A stretch of 64,000 nt of DNA from Paragorgia papillata (GCA_035771165.1 JAWNZC010000473.1:4693001-4757000); one strand, 5' to 3'. Positions 1 to 11,327 are shown, counted from the stretch's first letter. Notes: generated from the sequence alone by a model not told the origin. A program made the numbers and translations.

Positions 1-1100
1 CATCGTGGACAGGTTACGCACGTTTTCTAGGCCTGCAAGATCCTTTAAAAAAATTTTGCAAAACTTGGCCCGGAAGAAATTTGGATAATTAACTACCCAT
101 TGTTAGTAGCCTTTGCTATATCCGAAGATTTTGAAGGACGTTGAAGACTTATGACGTACAAATCCTAGCTTTAAAATAAAGGAATGATTGAACTTGAAAT
201 TTAACTTTGTCGACGTTCAGCCGGAATAATCAACGAAAATGCACTTTAGTTCAGAGACTCTTGGGCTCATACTTTTTCGGTTCCCGATTACGCTTTAGTA
301 TTACATAGTATTAATTTCAGCAACAAAAACGAATTGAAGGAAAAAATATCTGCCGAACAAAAGCAAATTCAACGCCGGTCAGGAAAGTACAGGTTTTTAT
401 TATTTTATTTTTTTGTTTGTTTGTTTTACTGAGCTATTGAAGATTGTCAGCTGACTAAGAGTTAATGAGATTAATATTAATTTTGTTAAATTGTAGGCTA
501 AGAATAATATGTCCGTTTTCTATTTCTTTTCGTTTGCCCGTTTTAAAAAAAATCTTTGTCCACACGAGAGCGTTATCAAATCGTTTCTTCGTCCACACGT
601 AACCGCTAAAACGACTCGAAAACGCTAAACATTTCAGGTTTGTTTTTGTGGATGAAATGGACATTAACTTGGTAATGTTACGCCTTCGCCTTGTGTAGTC
701 AGCCTGGATATATAAGATTGCATTATTAAGTTGAAATCACGCGACTAAACTTGAAAACGAACCTTGTTCGCCGGAAACTTCTCACGGGAAAGCAGCCTGG
801 GAACGAAAGCGTGGCGTCAGCGTTCCCGATAAGTTCCGTTTTCGGGCGTTTTCGCCATCCACACGAGAACAGGACAACGGCGTTTTCGGAAAGTTCCACT
901 TTGGAGACCGTCTTCGGAAAGTTCTATATCGAGTTGAATATCGCTCATATAGAAAACGAGGGCGTGTTGTCTAATTATTTTAGTATAAATTTACCAACAA
1001 AAGTTAAATAAATTATCGACCATAACGTATTCTTTGAGGCTCGTTTAATACATTTTTTAACTGCCAACAACAAATGTTCAACATTATCATTTCGGACATT
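1..1100. other. AT-rich intergenic, transposon debris
   Basis: No gene is supported here. Short motifs resembling CCACACGAGA recur at 560-580 and 858-870 beside CGTTTTCGG-type sequence, which suggests remnants of a repeat family. At about 905-985 there is a half copy of a hairpin element. Its end (AAAACGAGGG followed by TTTTAGTATA) matches the right arm of the full hairpin at 27721-27822. Small ORFs in this stretch look like chance. Confidence 0.5.
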
Positions 1101-1104
1101 TCCT

Positions 1105-1291
1105 TGTCCCATAGACCTTATTAAAAAATGGCCGCCCAATTAGAATTCTTTTGTGGGTATATAAATTAGCCCTTATGACCTCGTTTTAAAGTAAAAATTA
1201 TTTTGAATTTCCCACAGGAAAACGAGTTCATAAGGGCTAATTTATATGTATATATAAGAATCTTAATTCGGCGGCCATTTTTGAATACGGT
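1105..1291. repeat. Foldback (hairpin) element
   Basis: The two halves are inverted copies. Positions 1158-1187 pair with 1219-1247 around a roughly 30-bp loop. The outer arms (AAAAATGGCCGCC near 1115 and GGCGGCCATTTTT near 1272) also pair. Such structures are typical of foldback MITEs. No coding capacity is seen. Confidence 0.8.
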
Positions 1292-1900
1292 AACTGATCG
1301 AAAAGTAACGTTCTCTTGAATAATTTAGCATGAGTTTTCATTTACAATATTGAAACAATATATTTTCACTCACTTGATATGTAAAAATGACAATAATTTC
1401 AAAGAAACATTGATTTAAAATGTAGTTTACATCACGAAATCTTATCAATAGCAAACGTAATTTTGAAATGTGTTTTGTTTGCAGATATTTCGTTATAAAC
1501 AAACACAGATAAACAATTTAACGCTCTTTTTACCATTGAATAAGTTTCAATTCTAACCATTTCGTAGCCGTTTTTGTTTTCTGTGGAGCTTATTGCTGCG
1601 TAAATGTTCAATTTCCTCTGTCATTTGCCCACCCATTTATAATTTCGGCGCCATTGTTGCTTAACAGAACAACCGCTGGCTCTACTGAATAATTGATTGT
1701 GACATACTACGTATTTTGTGATTGGTCAATTTAATTAAAAGAAGGCTTGTCATTGCCTTATCGCCAGAGGTTTCTATCAGCGGATAGTAACTCCACCGAT
1801 AGCCAATGAAATTCAAGGATTTGTAATAGAAACTTGTAAATTTATACTAATAAGTAATAGTATCGTTTTTCATACAATATGAAAAAAAACTCATGCTATT

Positions 1901-2383
1901 ATGCATGAGTCAATTCTTCCTGTATATAACCACCCCTTGGACAATGCAGAAAAATGGATCCCGGGGTAGAGAATTGTTTTATTAATTTTTATATATAGGC
2001 CAGGGGTATAGGCCAGTATCAATCTCGCAATGGAGAGGAGATGTGAGAAGTCTGGTAAATAAACGTTTCTTAATTCTATTTGTTCAAAATGGCGACAAAA
2101 TTAAAACATTTTTCAGGAAATAGTGGACACATATGCCTACACAATCGGTATGGTCATATGTGGTCACTATTTAATTTTCATTATTATTTTCATTTCATGC
2201 ATGTTCAAAAAATAAATTTGCAGTAGATACAGTGTAAATCATGTGTTATTTCTTACATTATTTTTTCAGCCTTGCTCCAGGGTGGGAAATTACCAAATTT
2301 CAAAGTTCCAGGGTGGGAAATTTGCTAAGAAATTAAGAAATTGCTTGGGGCGGGATGGTTACAGGAAGAATTGACTCATGCAT
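1901..2383. mobile_element. 483-bp TIR element (MITE) beside LINE remnant
   Basis: A perfect 24-bp inverted repeat begins ATGCATGAGTCAATTCTTCC at 1901 and ends as its complement at 2360-2383. The interior is non-coding and contains a duplicated motif, CAGGGTGGGAAATT, near 2280 and 2307. The right end abuts the C-terminal codons of a minus-strand LINE ORF, so it probably inserted there. The superfamily is not determined. Confidence 0.75.
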
Positions 2384-2386
2384 TAC

Positions 2387-3143
2387 CTGATGATGCTTGT
2401 CTTAAGTTTGAGGGCAAACTGTTCCATAGCACCGCTCCACTATAACTGAAACTTATTTTGTAAAAGTCAGTGCGAGGGAGCGGTACACAGCCAGTTTTCC
2501 CTCTGTATTTCTTATTATTTTGGGGATACGGTCTGTTTTAGCCGAGAAAATCGAAGCTAAAGTTTATGTAAATCAGGACGATGTTGTATCCGATTTACAA
2601 CCACTGCTACGGTATTGATTTCTTTGGTGTTTTCTTCATGAATTATTAATGAGTATTTTAACGATGTTATTTCCATTCGGTTAATAAATCGCGAACTCAA
2701 GTATTTCGGTGTGTCATTTGTAATACTTTATACATCATAATCGATTTATAAATCTTTCGTTGATTGTCTAATTTCCTCCAATTTAGTAGCTGGAAAATTT
2801 CGTCAGTCCTTGCATCATAATTAGAAAAACTAATTATGCGCGCAGCACGACTTTGAAGCTTTTGTAGGTTTTGAGAGAGACCTTTGCTACAGTTGCCCCA
2901 TACCACATTGCAATATAGTTAAAGTGGGGTTGTGCCAAAGCATTGTAAATTGTAAGCAATGTTTCACAAGGAACAAAATATCTAATGCGTTTAATGGCAC
3001 TTATAATCCCAGAGGCGATTTTCTTGGATATCATTTGAATATGATTTTCCCAATTCAGGTTTTGATCAATTTGTACACTGAGTAATTTTGAGACAGAAAC
3101 TTGTTTTACTGGATTTTCATCTATAACAATATCGCCGGGATAG
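2387..3143 (-). pseudogene. Decayed LINE reverse transcriptase, 3' end
   Basis: Minus-strand translation from about 3143 down to 2697 gives the C-terminal region of a non-LTR retrotransposon polyprotein: LLSVQIDQNLNWENHI, then IRYFVPCETLLTIYNAL, then QSRAARIISFSNYDAR and LLNWRKLDNQRKIYKS. The reading switches frame near 2890. The extreme C-terminal signature (FSYSGAVLWNSLPSNLRQ) is at about 2387-2465. An unrelated repeat of about 130 bp sits between (2530-2655). It is frameshifted and 5'-truncated, so it is a dead fragment of a CR1/Jockey-type element (clade uncertain). Confidence 0.85.
2530..2655. repeat. Dispersed repeat tail (TTCATGAATTATTAATGAG)
   Basis: The segment contains AAGTTTATGTAA and ends in TCTTCATGAATTATTAATGA. 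Similar tails follow the hairpins at 32221-32387 and 38203-38295. It is interpreted as a solitary piece of that composite element, interrupting the LINE remnant. Confidence 0.5.
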
Positions 3144-3947
3144 AATCAGGTTCGATCGGCGATCGGAACGATTCCAGCTATCGCAAAACAGGTGTTGACG
3201 CAGTATACAAACACCTTGTGATGAACACTAGTCATCCTTTTCTTCGATTGGATAAAAAGGAACGGCGCATATGTTACTAGAATATATACCGCATTTATGG
3301 GTTATCCGAGGGCTTGGATGGAAACGGATATTTTAATTTTGGTATTATCATTAGCGCGGTGTTTGACACTTTCTCACGCACAGCACGCAATACAACTCTG
3401 GCGCTTCGGTAATTGCGTATAGCTCGAACTGAACTGGCTTACAATGATATACAAACATGAAAGACGCGCACTATCTTACAATCTCGTACCCACGCTTTTA
3501 TGCGCATTGCGATCATAACGATCATATGGAAACCACTCAACGGTCGCAAATGATTGACATGCAGCATTTCTGGCGATTCTAGCGATCCTAGCGATCGCAG
3601 AAATGGAAACTGGGCTTAAAGCTACAGCATAAAAGAAAATCAAAATTTTAATATATTATTAACTGGACGGCTGGACCTGTATACAATTCACTCAAATCAA
3701 TATTTTATTAGACATGTTTAATGAAAGATAATATTAGAATAAAAACTGAATGTCAGGCTAGTGGATGCGCGACAATAAATTCTTAGTGCTTTAAGCTATA
3801 GTTCTGATGGAATGTATTAGTATATCAAATAGATTCATCGGAAGCTATTTAGGTAATCGCTCGGAAATTGTACAGCAGCAAACTATCTGACCCGGCCCCT
3901 TATTAGGAGTTGCTCTAACCTTAACTATTGTTTGTTACGCCACTGAA
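3144..3947. other. Intergenic; weak inverted GATCGC-rich ends
   Basis: No gene is seen. GATCGGCGATCGGAACGATT near 3150 and the inverted-like GATTCTAGCGATCCTAGCGA near 3575 could be degraded ends of a small element inserted into the LINE. The similarity is weak. Confidence 0.3.
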
Positions 3948-4095
3948 GACATATGAGACAAAACCTCAAGTTGACAACAAATCACAATAGTAATAAGGTC
4001 TTACCCCAAGTGACGAACCATACCGGGGATTCGAACCCGCAACCTCCGGTTTACTATAGCTAGTCCGATGATCTACCAACTGAGTTACAGGTCAA
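3948..4095 (-). mobile_element. tRNA-derived SINE, copy 1
   Basis: Read on the minus strand, it starts with a tRNA-like head containing box A (TAACTCAGTTGGTAGA) and box B (GGTTCGAATCC). A tRNA-unrelated body follows (GGTATGGTTCGTCACTTGGG, then GTAAGACCTTATT). The anticodon arm is corrupted by extra bases, so this is not a functional tRNA gene. It faces a second copy at 4173. Confidence 0.8.
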
Positions 4096-4172
4096 CTGTC
4101 TAGATATTGAAGAAACTAGTCTGTTTCGAAATATCAAATAGCCTAAGTATCTTTCGACCTTCAGCTCCCAAC

Positions 4173-4350
4173 TTGACCTGTAGCTCAGTTGGTAGAGCAT
4201 CGGACTAATATATCGAAGGTCGCAGGTTCGAATCCCATGCAGCTGGGCCAGGTGTAGAGTTTTCTCTACTTGTCCGCCGTATGGTTCGTCACTCGGGGTA
4301 ACACCTTATTAATATTCTCCACCCGAGTTCACTGTCTCATAATATTCATT
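4173..4350 (+). mobile_element. tRNA-derived SINE, copy 2
   Basis: The head carries box A (TAGCTCAGTTGGTAGAGC) and box B (GGTTCGAATCC), and is followed by the same body as copy 1 (TATGGTTCGTCACTCGGGG, then ACCTTATT). The anticodon stem-loop is mispaired (CTAATATATCGA). With copy 1 it forms an inverted pair separated by about 80 bp. Confidence 0.8.
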
Positions 4351-5043
4351 CGAAATCACAATAGAATACAAATTAAAGAAATATCACGTACAAAGCATTT
4401 CAAATCTATTCCGATACACTAGCATGACACAGGAAATAAAATAAACACGTATTACTGATAATGATGAAATATAGGAAATAGTACTAAAATATAATCCCTA
4501 TTAACAAATTTAGAAACGTTCTAAATAACTTAAAACCTACGCTAAAACCAATAATCAACGTTTTATAATTTCTTTAAAATCACAATTATTATTATAATGT
4601 TCTTAGAAATGCATCACTAAAATTGGTTTAATATACGCACTACTTAGTTTATAATATGCGTGAAAAAGTAACTGCATTCTGATTGGTTGTTTTTGGAGTG
4701 GACAGATGGCAGGTACTATATTTTTACTTTTTTAACGACTTGAATTGTCGTACACAAATGAATACACAACTTCACGTAAACCGAAAAGTTTCTTGTCAAG
4801 TTATGCAGAAGACGTTTTTAAAAGCTCAGACGAGTCACGAAATGTACGTGTCGCATTCGCAAGATAAAGTACTTGTATTTTGTTCAGCAGGTTTGATTTT
4901 TTGTTGGAAAATTAACTCACTAGTTGAAAGACCATCGTTAAAATTGTATGCGACCATAATAGCAGTGTAAATTTAAATAGTGAAATCGAGGTGTCGACAC
5001 TGTATATTGGGCAGGCATTAGATTAAATGTTCACTAAATTTTG
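4351..5043. repeat. Outer flank of inverted duplication, arm A
   Basis: The sequence at 4380-4560 is an inverted, diverged copy of 27410-27600. For example, AGAAACGTTCTAAATAACTT here matches AAGTTATTTAGAACGTTTCT-like sequence there. Together with the exon copies, this fixes the outer limit of the duplication near 4340 and 27640. No additional gene is seen. The small plus-strand ORF at 4683-4970 has no recognisable features. Confidence 0.7.
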
Positions 5044-6221
5044 CTATTTCATGGGGATCCATTCAAGCACTCTTTCGTAGCCAGAAATCATGCTCGGTCG
5101 GCGACAGTTTAACGCCAGTTTGAAATAAGCAATGCGGTTTTGATTTCTCAGAAAATCGCGAAGTTCCAGTCGGAACTTATTTGCGACTTGTTTAAGAGAT
5201 GGCAAGCGGCGAGTTGAAGTTTGAGATGTTGTCAACTCGTCGGGAATGGCGTAAAAGGTAGCTCGAAGATATTCCATGAATTGCTTGGAGTTGTCGAGAT
5301 AATCGATGTAAGTCACTAAACCTCCATCTTTAAGAAGCGAGCTACTTCCAGTATCTTTTATTACGCGGTTGCGCATTTCAAGCGTGGGGTGCAGAGGAAT
5401 AATAGCCGCGAAAGCCGCGTCGGGGCAAAAATCTCGCATCCAATTTTGCGTTTCGGTGACAATGGTAGCTTTTGAGTTGGAATGGTTTAGTTGTTTTGAG
5501 CACAACTTCAACAAATGTGGGAGTGGAATATAATCGGATAAATTAGTGGTTAGAATGCGATCATATTTTTCTTCTGGGCCCAAGTGCTGGCTTATGTCCA
5601 TGCAGTTTGCTAGGACTGCTTTAAAACTGACGCGACCACTGCTCAGGGTTTCCTTGGACCGTCGAAGAATGTCGTTTACGTAAGCCGTGTACATTTTGAC
5701 CATTGAATTGCAATGCTTGAATTTCTTTACCTCGAGATAGTCCCAGCCTGAAAATGGAAGTATTGACGAGTCAAAATAGAATGAGTACTGCATTCCGGTC
5801 ATGAACTTGGGGCATCCTGTCAAAGTTGGGTTCTCAGCAACCAATGAAGCTTTTGTTTCAACGAAAACGCCATCCTCCATCCACTTTTTTGCCGACTTAA
5901 CATGCTCGGACGGTATGGACAAATAGTAACTGAACATTCCATACTCGCTGCCTGAATCTCTCTCAAAGGCTTCTTTCCGTTGTTCGCTGATCCACTTTGA
6001 TCTTAGTACGGGCAAGTCAAGCCAGGTTTTCCAAACACGTCTCATCACATGCAGGTGCTCCTCGTCAATGGACAGTAACCCGTTTGTTTTCAGCTTCAGC
6101 TGCTCGGAGCTCCGCATTTCCGAAAGCTCGCGAAGGAACAAGCACAAGGACTGGTATGTTTCGTCGTTCAACTGTGTAGAGTACCATACCTCTGTCACTT
6201 GGTTTACATGATCAGGTTCAC
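5044..6221 (-). CDS. MYND/DUF4470 gene A, exon 2 (C-terminal part)
   Basis: Second and last exon of copy A, encoding residues 198-589. The acceptor reads TTTAG followed by GTGAACCTGATC. Joining it to the donor CAAG/GTTAGT at 13582 restores a phase-1 codon (Gly) and an open frame. The stop is TAG at 5044-5046. The sequence includes YDRILTTNLSDYI (about residue 417), resembling the conserved region after DUF4470 in MYND-DUF4470 proteins, where Asn-x-x-Asp-Tyr is typical. No signal peptide or membrane segment is seen. It is about 90% similar by eye to 25155-27053 in the other arm. The family is probably intracellular with a zinc-binding N-terminus; its molecular function is not established. The intron is about 7.4 kb and full of mobile elements. 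Confidence 0.85.
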
Positions 6222-6296
6222 CTAAAGATGGATTCAGAATATGAAAATTTTAAAAAGAAGGACAGGAGCTACGTAACGAAGATAATTTCTGTAACT

Positions 6297-6558
6297 ACAA
6301 TCTTGGACAAAACGGTTGTTACACTTAACAAAAAAATCGCATCAGTCTTGTTAAATGTAGTGTTTTTTGTTTATCCCCCCTCCCCCCTTTCAATGTTGAT
6401 TTCTACACAGAAAATTGAACCAAAAGTGGTTTCTTGCAATTAGGAACAACTTTGCACAGGGGGGCGGGGGATTTTTCTTGCTAAAGTGGTACAAAATATC
6501 TATTCAAGTGTGGGTGATTTTTGAGGGCAGTGTAACAACAGGTTTTGTCCAAGATTGT
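6297..6558 (+). mobile_element. 262-bp MITE, copy 1
   Basis: Terminal inverted repeats ACAATCTTGGACAAAACGGT (left) and its near-complement ending TTTTGTCCAAGATTGT (right). The interior has a C-rich run, CCCCCCTCCCCC, near 6377. It lies in the intron of gene A, about 75 bp from exon 2. A second copy in the same orientation is at 7762. The termini resemble Tc1/mariner-type ends (inference). Confidence 0.85.
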
Positions 6559-7003
6559 CTGAGAGGTATATTGTACAAAATACCATTAAAGAATCGATGT
6601 TAAAAATTCATAGTCTATGCAGAGGAAGCCTTTATTAAATGCAATGTTTTAGTCCCAGATGAATGTTCATTGGTTAAATGACTATTAAATTGTCACCATA
6701 TTCCCATTTGACCAAAACGTAAAACTTAAAGGGCGTGGCACGCCCTTATAAAGAGCACCAACGCGATATTCCGCCCTGCGCTATGTGTTTCGCCAAACTG
6801 GTTTTGGATTCATGATCATAAGAAAATAAATATAATTGTATATCAACGGATAACAAAGTTACATTGCTTGAATACTTCATTTCATAACGATGAACCACGA
6901 AAAAGCACGGTGCACCACGATGAACCACGATGAACCACATAAATGAAAGAGTTGTAGTGTTCTATTTTTAGAGCGTGGTTCACCGTGGTTCATCGAACAA
7001 ATA

Positions 7004-7264
7004 TTACTCAAACTGTCCTTTTGGTTGATTTTTACTTTCTATAAACTGCGGCGATATTTTTCGTAGCCGGCCACCTTTATTAAACCTCTGTCTTTTCTTA
7101 CCATTCTCGAACTGTTTCTTGATTATGTACACAGTGGGACGGGAAACGTTACATTTTCGCGCTATTTGTGCCAATGGCATGTTTGCTTCAGCTGCCAAGA
7201 ATATATATATAACTACGAATATCGCTGCTGATTCTTTCTTTGAAGACCATCGTGGTGCAGTCAC
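7004..7264 (-). pseudogene. Transposase N-terminal HTH fragment
   Basis: An 86-codon minus-strand ORF contains LAQIARKCNVSRPTVYIIKK, a helix-turn-helix pattern like the N-terminal DNA-binding domain of Tc1/mariner-type transposases, followed by a basic stretch (GGRLRKISP) typical of the inter-domain linker. No DDE catalytic domain follows; downstream sequence toward 6890 is a CACGATGAAC repeat. It is therefore a truncated transposase in the intron of gene A. Confidence 0.6.
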
Positions 7265-7606
7265 TGATCTCGAAATAAAACTGGATTAAGCATCTATTGT
7301 TTACAAAATGAAGCCGGAAGTCACCCATTACTAAGGGACCAAGTGATGGTCTTTCTAGCGTATTCTGGCACCGATATAAACATTTTGTTGAATGAGATGC
7401 TGAATCTTTGAAAGAAAATATAGTTCAATAGTCTTTTTTGGTACAGAAGACGTTTTAAGAAGACATAAAGACATTTTTCAGCATGTTTGGTTCCTTAGTA
7501 ATCTACGGATTTCTTTCGGTTTAGCTGGCTTCATTTTATGAACCAGTGGACAATAGGTTGCACTATCCAGTTTTATTTCGAGATCAGTCGGTGCAGTTAG
7601 CTGAGA
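7252..7606. repeat. Inverted repeat with ~100-bp arms
   Basis: Positions 7252-7353 and 7487-7606 are inverted copies. GATCTCGAAATAAAACTGGA occurs near 7266, and its complement TCCAGTTTTATTTCGAGATC near 7567. The arms also share AAAATGAAGCC and CTAAGG-ACCAA blocks. The left arm overlaps the start of the transposase fragment, so this may be the head-to-head remains of two Tc1-like element ends. Confidence 0.7.
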
Positions 7607-7761
7607 CGAGTTTTAAATTATTACGTTGAATTTTAAATTATTACGTTAAATTATTAAATTGACACGTTAGCATAATCCCGTGGCCTCGTTCCTCGACCAT
7701 ATTAGCCATTTAGACTCGTGTTGTACAATTAAACTACAATTGGTGGGTCGAAATCATTTAG

Positions 7762-8021
7762 ACAATCTTGGACAAAACGGTTGTTACACTTAACAAAAAA
7801 ATCGCATCAGCCTTGTTAAATGTAGTGTTTTTTTGTTTACCCCCCTCCCCCCTTTCAATGTTGATTTCTACGCAGAAAATTGAACCAAAAGTGGTTTCTT
7901 GCAATTAGGAACATTGCACACGGGGGCGGGGGATTTTTCTTGCTAAAGTGGTACAAAATATCTAATTCAAGTGTGGGTGATTTTTGAGGGCAGTGTAACA
8001 ACAGGTTTTGTCCAAGATTGT
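7762..8021 (+). mobile_element. 260-bp MITE, copy 2
   Basis: Nearly identical to the MITE at 6297-6558, same orientation, with the same ends (ACAATCTTGGAC and GTCCAAGATTGT) and the same C-rich interior. The few substitutions and a short indel indicate recent spread. Confidence 0.85.
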
Positions 8022-8073
8022 AGTTCAGACTTTAGAAATTGTTTTCAGTCGTTGTGCGAACCCGCGTTCCTTT

Positions 8074-8204
8074 AACACTTTGAGGCCTGGACCTCTCCCT
8101 GTGCTAAATAAAATCGTCTGGCATTAGCCAGAATAAAATATTAAAGACTCGTCGTCAGGCTTTCAACACTTTGAGGCCTGGACCTCTCCCTGTGCTGAAT
8201 AAAA
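8074..8204 (+). repeat. Direct repeat pair, ~41 bp
   Basis: AACACTTTGAGGCCTGGACC and the sequence after it occur at 8074-8114 and again at 8165-8204, separated by about 50 bp. Function unknown. Confidence 0.8.
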
Positions 8205-8392
8205 TACACAGCACTGGGTGTATTGCACATAAAGCATGTTGATCTCCACGACATTTGATTATGCACTATCAGCTGAGTAAAGCTGTCTAGTAGTTTAGGG
8301 AACTTGGTGATGGTATAACTTCTTTCATATATGTATATGGACTCAGCTAAAAAGTTTAAGTGAAGAACTACCAGTATAACCCCTTACGAAAA

Positions 8393-8722
8393 AATCCTAT
8401 AGAAAATCCTATAGGAATTCCTATAGGAATTTCTATAAGATTTTGGCCCAATTTCCTATAGGAATTCCTATTGAATCCTATAGGAATTCCTATAGGAATT
8501 CCTATTGAATCCTATAGGAATTCCTATAGAATCCTATAGGAATTCCTATAGAATCCTATAGGAATTCCTATTGAATCCTATAGGATTTCCTATTGAATCC
8601 TATAGGAATTCCTATAGGATTCAATAGGAAATCCTATAGGAATTCCTATTATATTTTGCCCAAAATATCCTATAGGAATTCCTATAGGATTTCCTATTGA
8701 GCAAATCCTATGGAAATTCATC
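8393..8722. repeat. CCTATAGGAATTCC palindrome array
   Basis: More than a dozen tandem or overlapping copies of the self-complementary motifs CCTATAGG and GGAATTCC, some separated by TTGAAT. The matching array is at 12432-12592. Confidence 0.9.
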
Positions 8723-8747
8723 AGTGAGAGAAGAAACAAAGCAAGTT

Positions 8748-9000
8748 CTCCTTACGAAAATATCCATATAGAAATATTCCATAAAAAAATTATATAGAAT
8801 ATTCTGTTAGATTTTGGGATGTATTCTATTGGATTCTCTATGGAATATTCTATAGGATATGCTATAAGATGTAATAGAAATTCTTTAGAATATTCTATAA
8901 GCTATCTTACAAGATATACAATAGAACAGTCTTTGGAATTCTACAAGATACTCTACAAAACATTTTATCAAATAGTTACGCAGTACAATATTCTACATTA
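8748..9000. repeat. Diverged ATTCTATAGAATAT repeats
   Basis: Starts with a second TTACGAAAA box (8750), followed by degenerate copies of ATTCTATAGAATAT. It looks like an older or related version of the CCTATAGG array. The ORF here is an artefact of the repeat. Confidence 0.6.
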
Positions 9001-9320
9001 ACACACCTTTTTTGTCCAAAATGTTAACACACCTTACGTTAGGTTTTCTAACACACCTTAAGTGTTGAAAGGCACACCTTATGGATGTATGTTAAAAAAA
9101 CACATTTAGTAAGGTTTTTTTTTTGGCTTGTCCAAACTTTGACACACCGTAAAGTTGTGTTTTGTGAAAAGGTGTGTTATTTCACACACCTTGGTACGTT
9201 ATATAAACACATGTTAAGATGTGTTATATATATAAGGTGTTAATAAAAAGGGTGTGTTATGCAACATGCCCTGATGTGTGTTATCTTACACATGTAGGTG
9301 TGCATAATAACACACCCTGA
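9001..9320. repeat. AACACACCTT repeat cluster
   Basis: About 15 copies of AACACACCTT or its complement AAGGTGTGTT in mixed orientation, spaced by 10-30 bp. This is a third short-motif array inside the 4.2-kb element. Confidence 0.85.
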
Positions 9321-9744
9321 AACATGTCATTCAGCACATCAATGACCAAGAGAAAAATAAAAATTTTTAAAAGCATTTAACATTAATGTCAAAATATTTC
9401 AATATATTTTAACACATATTTAAAAACTGAGAGGGTTTACATCAGGATGACATTAAAGTATACACTTACTATAATAAATACTAGTTATATACATGGTATA
9501 TGGGGTGATTGTCAATAAGCAAACCATTTTTGGCAGTTCAAATTCCCAAATATTAACTAAGCTAAAAATCCTAAACCATGTTACATGTATGTGGTTCTGC
9601 ATCTATATCCAAAAATACATCATTCAGCATTTAGGAATAGGATACTACATTACATATTTAGAATGTTGGTATTTTCAAAGTGTACTTAACAACAATCCAA
9701 TCAGCAAATGACACAAGGGAACATCAGTGTAATCATCTTGGACA

Positions 9745-9812
9745 TCAACAATCCTTTTCTTTCATTGAGAAGTTGGCTTTCGCATCATCACTCAATGTGT
9801 ACCAGTCCAGTC
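9745..9812 (-). other. Candidate terminal exon in 4.2-kb element
   Basis: Minus-strand acceptor CATTCTACAG followed by an open frame reading LDWYTLSDDAKANFSMKEKD and a stop. Candidate upstream exons with good splice sites lie at 11209-11277 and ending at 11810. The 11209-11277 exon has stops in at least two frames, so the transcript may be non-coding. Confidence 0.3.
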
Positions 9813-10689
9813 CTGTAGAATGAGAAAATTAGTTCAACAAATTTTGTTAACTAATATTTAATTAAATCAAATATTTAAAGGAGGTATACATTAACCACTT
9901 TTGCAACAAAACTCAAAATTTCAATTTATAAGCTAAAATTTTGATTTTGTTGTGATTTTTCTTTGTTTAAATAGTCAAATCCATTTAACCCATTGATGCC
10001 TACAATAGGGTGTCTGAGGAATCATCTGCTGATAAACATAGTAAAACAATAAAGGGGACATTATTGGCTGGCTTCAGGCAGGAATGGGTAATAATCATTT
10101 GACTCAATAACCATTGCTACCTCCCCTTTAGAGAGTAAAATCATGTGGATTGTAAAATTAATGTCAATACATGTATTAAACATATACAAGTATATATATG
10201 ACTTTAATCTTCCATCATATACTGTATCACAAATGGGCTCTCAGTAATGACCTACTAACTAGCTGACTAGCTTCCCAGGGTCAAGAGTAAGATTCCCTCC
10301 CAAGGTCACATTCCTCCAAAGTACAAGATTGCAGTTATCGAACAAATTTGGACAGAAAATTCTACTTTCCTTAGCAGAATTCTTATAATTTTGAAGACAA
10401 TTAGAATATAGGGATGTTCAGTAAGGTATAAGGAATATGCTGTATCTGTATATCACTAAAATTATACCAAATTAATATTATTAGTATTATATCAGTTTGT
10501 CTTATTAATCAAACTGTTCAACTTTCTAAAATATCCAGATGTGTGATCTGTGTTTTAGCATGCATATATATATATATTTATAAAATAGGTTGCGTCTTAC
10601 GCACGCTGTGATTGGTCAATTACAGTGTTTATATCAGGCTATGTAAACACAGTTGTGATGTCACGGCACAATTTTTAACCTTATTTCAT

Positions 10690-10885
10690 AAAAGAAATAG
10701 AAAATGGATGCCCTGTGTTTATATAACCTGATGCAAACACTCGAGTGAGTTGGGAGAATTCGAAAGTACTTATGTAAACCCTCGCCTACGGCTCGGGTTC
10801 ACATAAACTTTCGAATTCTCCCAACTCACTCTCGTGTTTTGCATCAGGCTATATAAACATGGGCGGCCATTTTCTATTTCTTAAA
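10690..10885. repeat. Foldback element, ~95-bp arms
   Basis: Inverted arms run AAAGAAATAGAAAATGG (10690) to GAATTCGAAAG, and back from CTTTCGAATTC to CCATTTTCTATTTCTT (10885). The loop is near 10785 (CTCGCCTACGGCTCG). It has the same design as the other hairpins in the window. Confidence 0.85.
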
Positions 10886-10965
10886 TATATATATATATTA
10901 TATATAGCAGAAACTTACTAGTGTACTATTGCAAATGCTGTCCACTCTCTGTCAGGGATACTCAG

Positions 10966-11021
10966 ACCATTTTTCTGAGTATAAAAAGCTTGAGAACAAA
11001 TTTTACTCATATATATATATA

Positions 11022-11072
<51 letters not shown>
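10966..11072. repeat. (AT)n with 50-bp leader shared with 27646
   Basis: CAGACCATTTTTCTGAGTAT, then AAGCTTGAGAACAAATTTTA, then CTC and a long AT run. The same leader occurs at 27646-27716, also ending in an AT run. Confidence 0.8.
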
Positions 11073-11077
<5 letters not shown>

Positions 11078-11208
11078 CATACAGTTTAGACCAATATATG
11101 ACCTGTAATTAGTACTTTGAGATATCAACATAGGAATAGATCATTATGTCATTACTCAATAAATAAACTACTAGTATATGAATTAGGTTATTTAAGGATT
11201 TTACTTAC

Positions 11209-11277
11209 CAATATAAACATGCAAGTTGAATTAAATGGTTGAACACAACTGAACACGGTACAACTCTACCCTATGCA
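11209..11277 (-). other. Candidate internal exon (minus strand)
   Basis: A 69-nt segment flanked by a strong polypyrimidine acceptor (TTTTCTCTTGTTTTCTAG) and a consensus donor (TTG/GTAAGTAA). Frames are closed or short, so it is probably part of a non-coding or decayed transcript within the 4.2-kb element. Confidence 0.35.
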
Positions 11278-11325
11278 CTAGAAAACAAGAGAAAATAATA
11301 TATGAAATGAATAAGCAAACAAACA

Positions 11326-11327
11326 AA

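Noticed and set aside
4173..4250. Functional tRNA gene
   Set aside because: Boxes A and B are present, but the anticodon stem-loop and acceptor pairing are wrong, and SINE body sequence follows.
5997..6179. Antisense ORF within MYND gene A exon 2 (also 25104-25379 in copy B)
   Set aside because: Shadow of the conserved coding strand; conserved only because the exon is duplicated.
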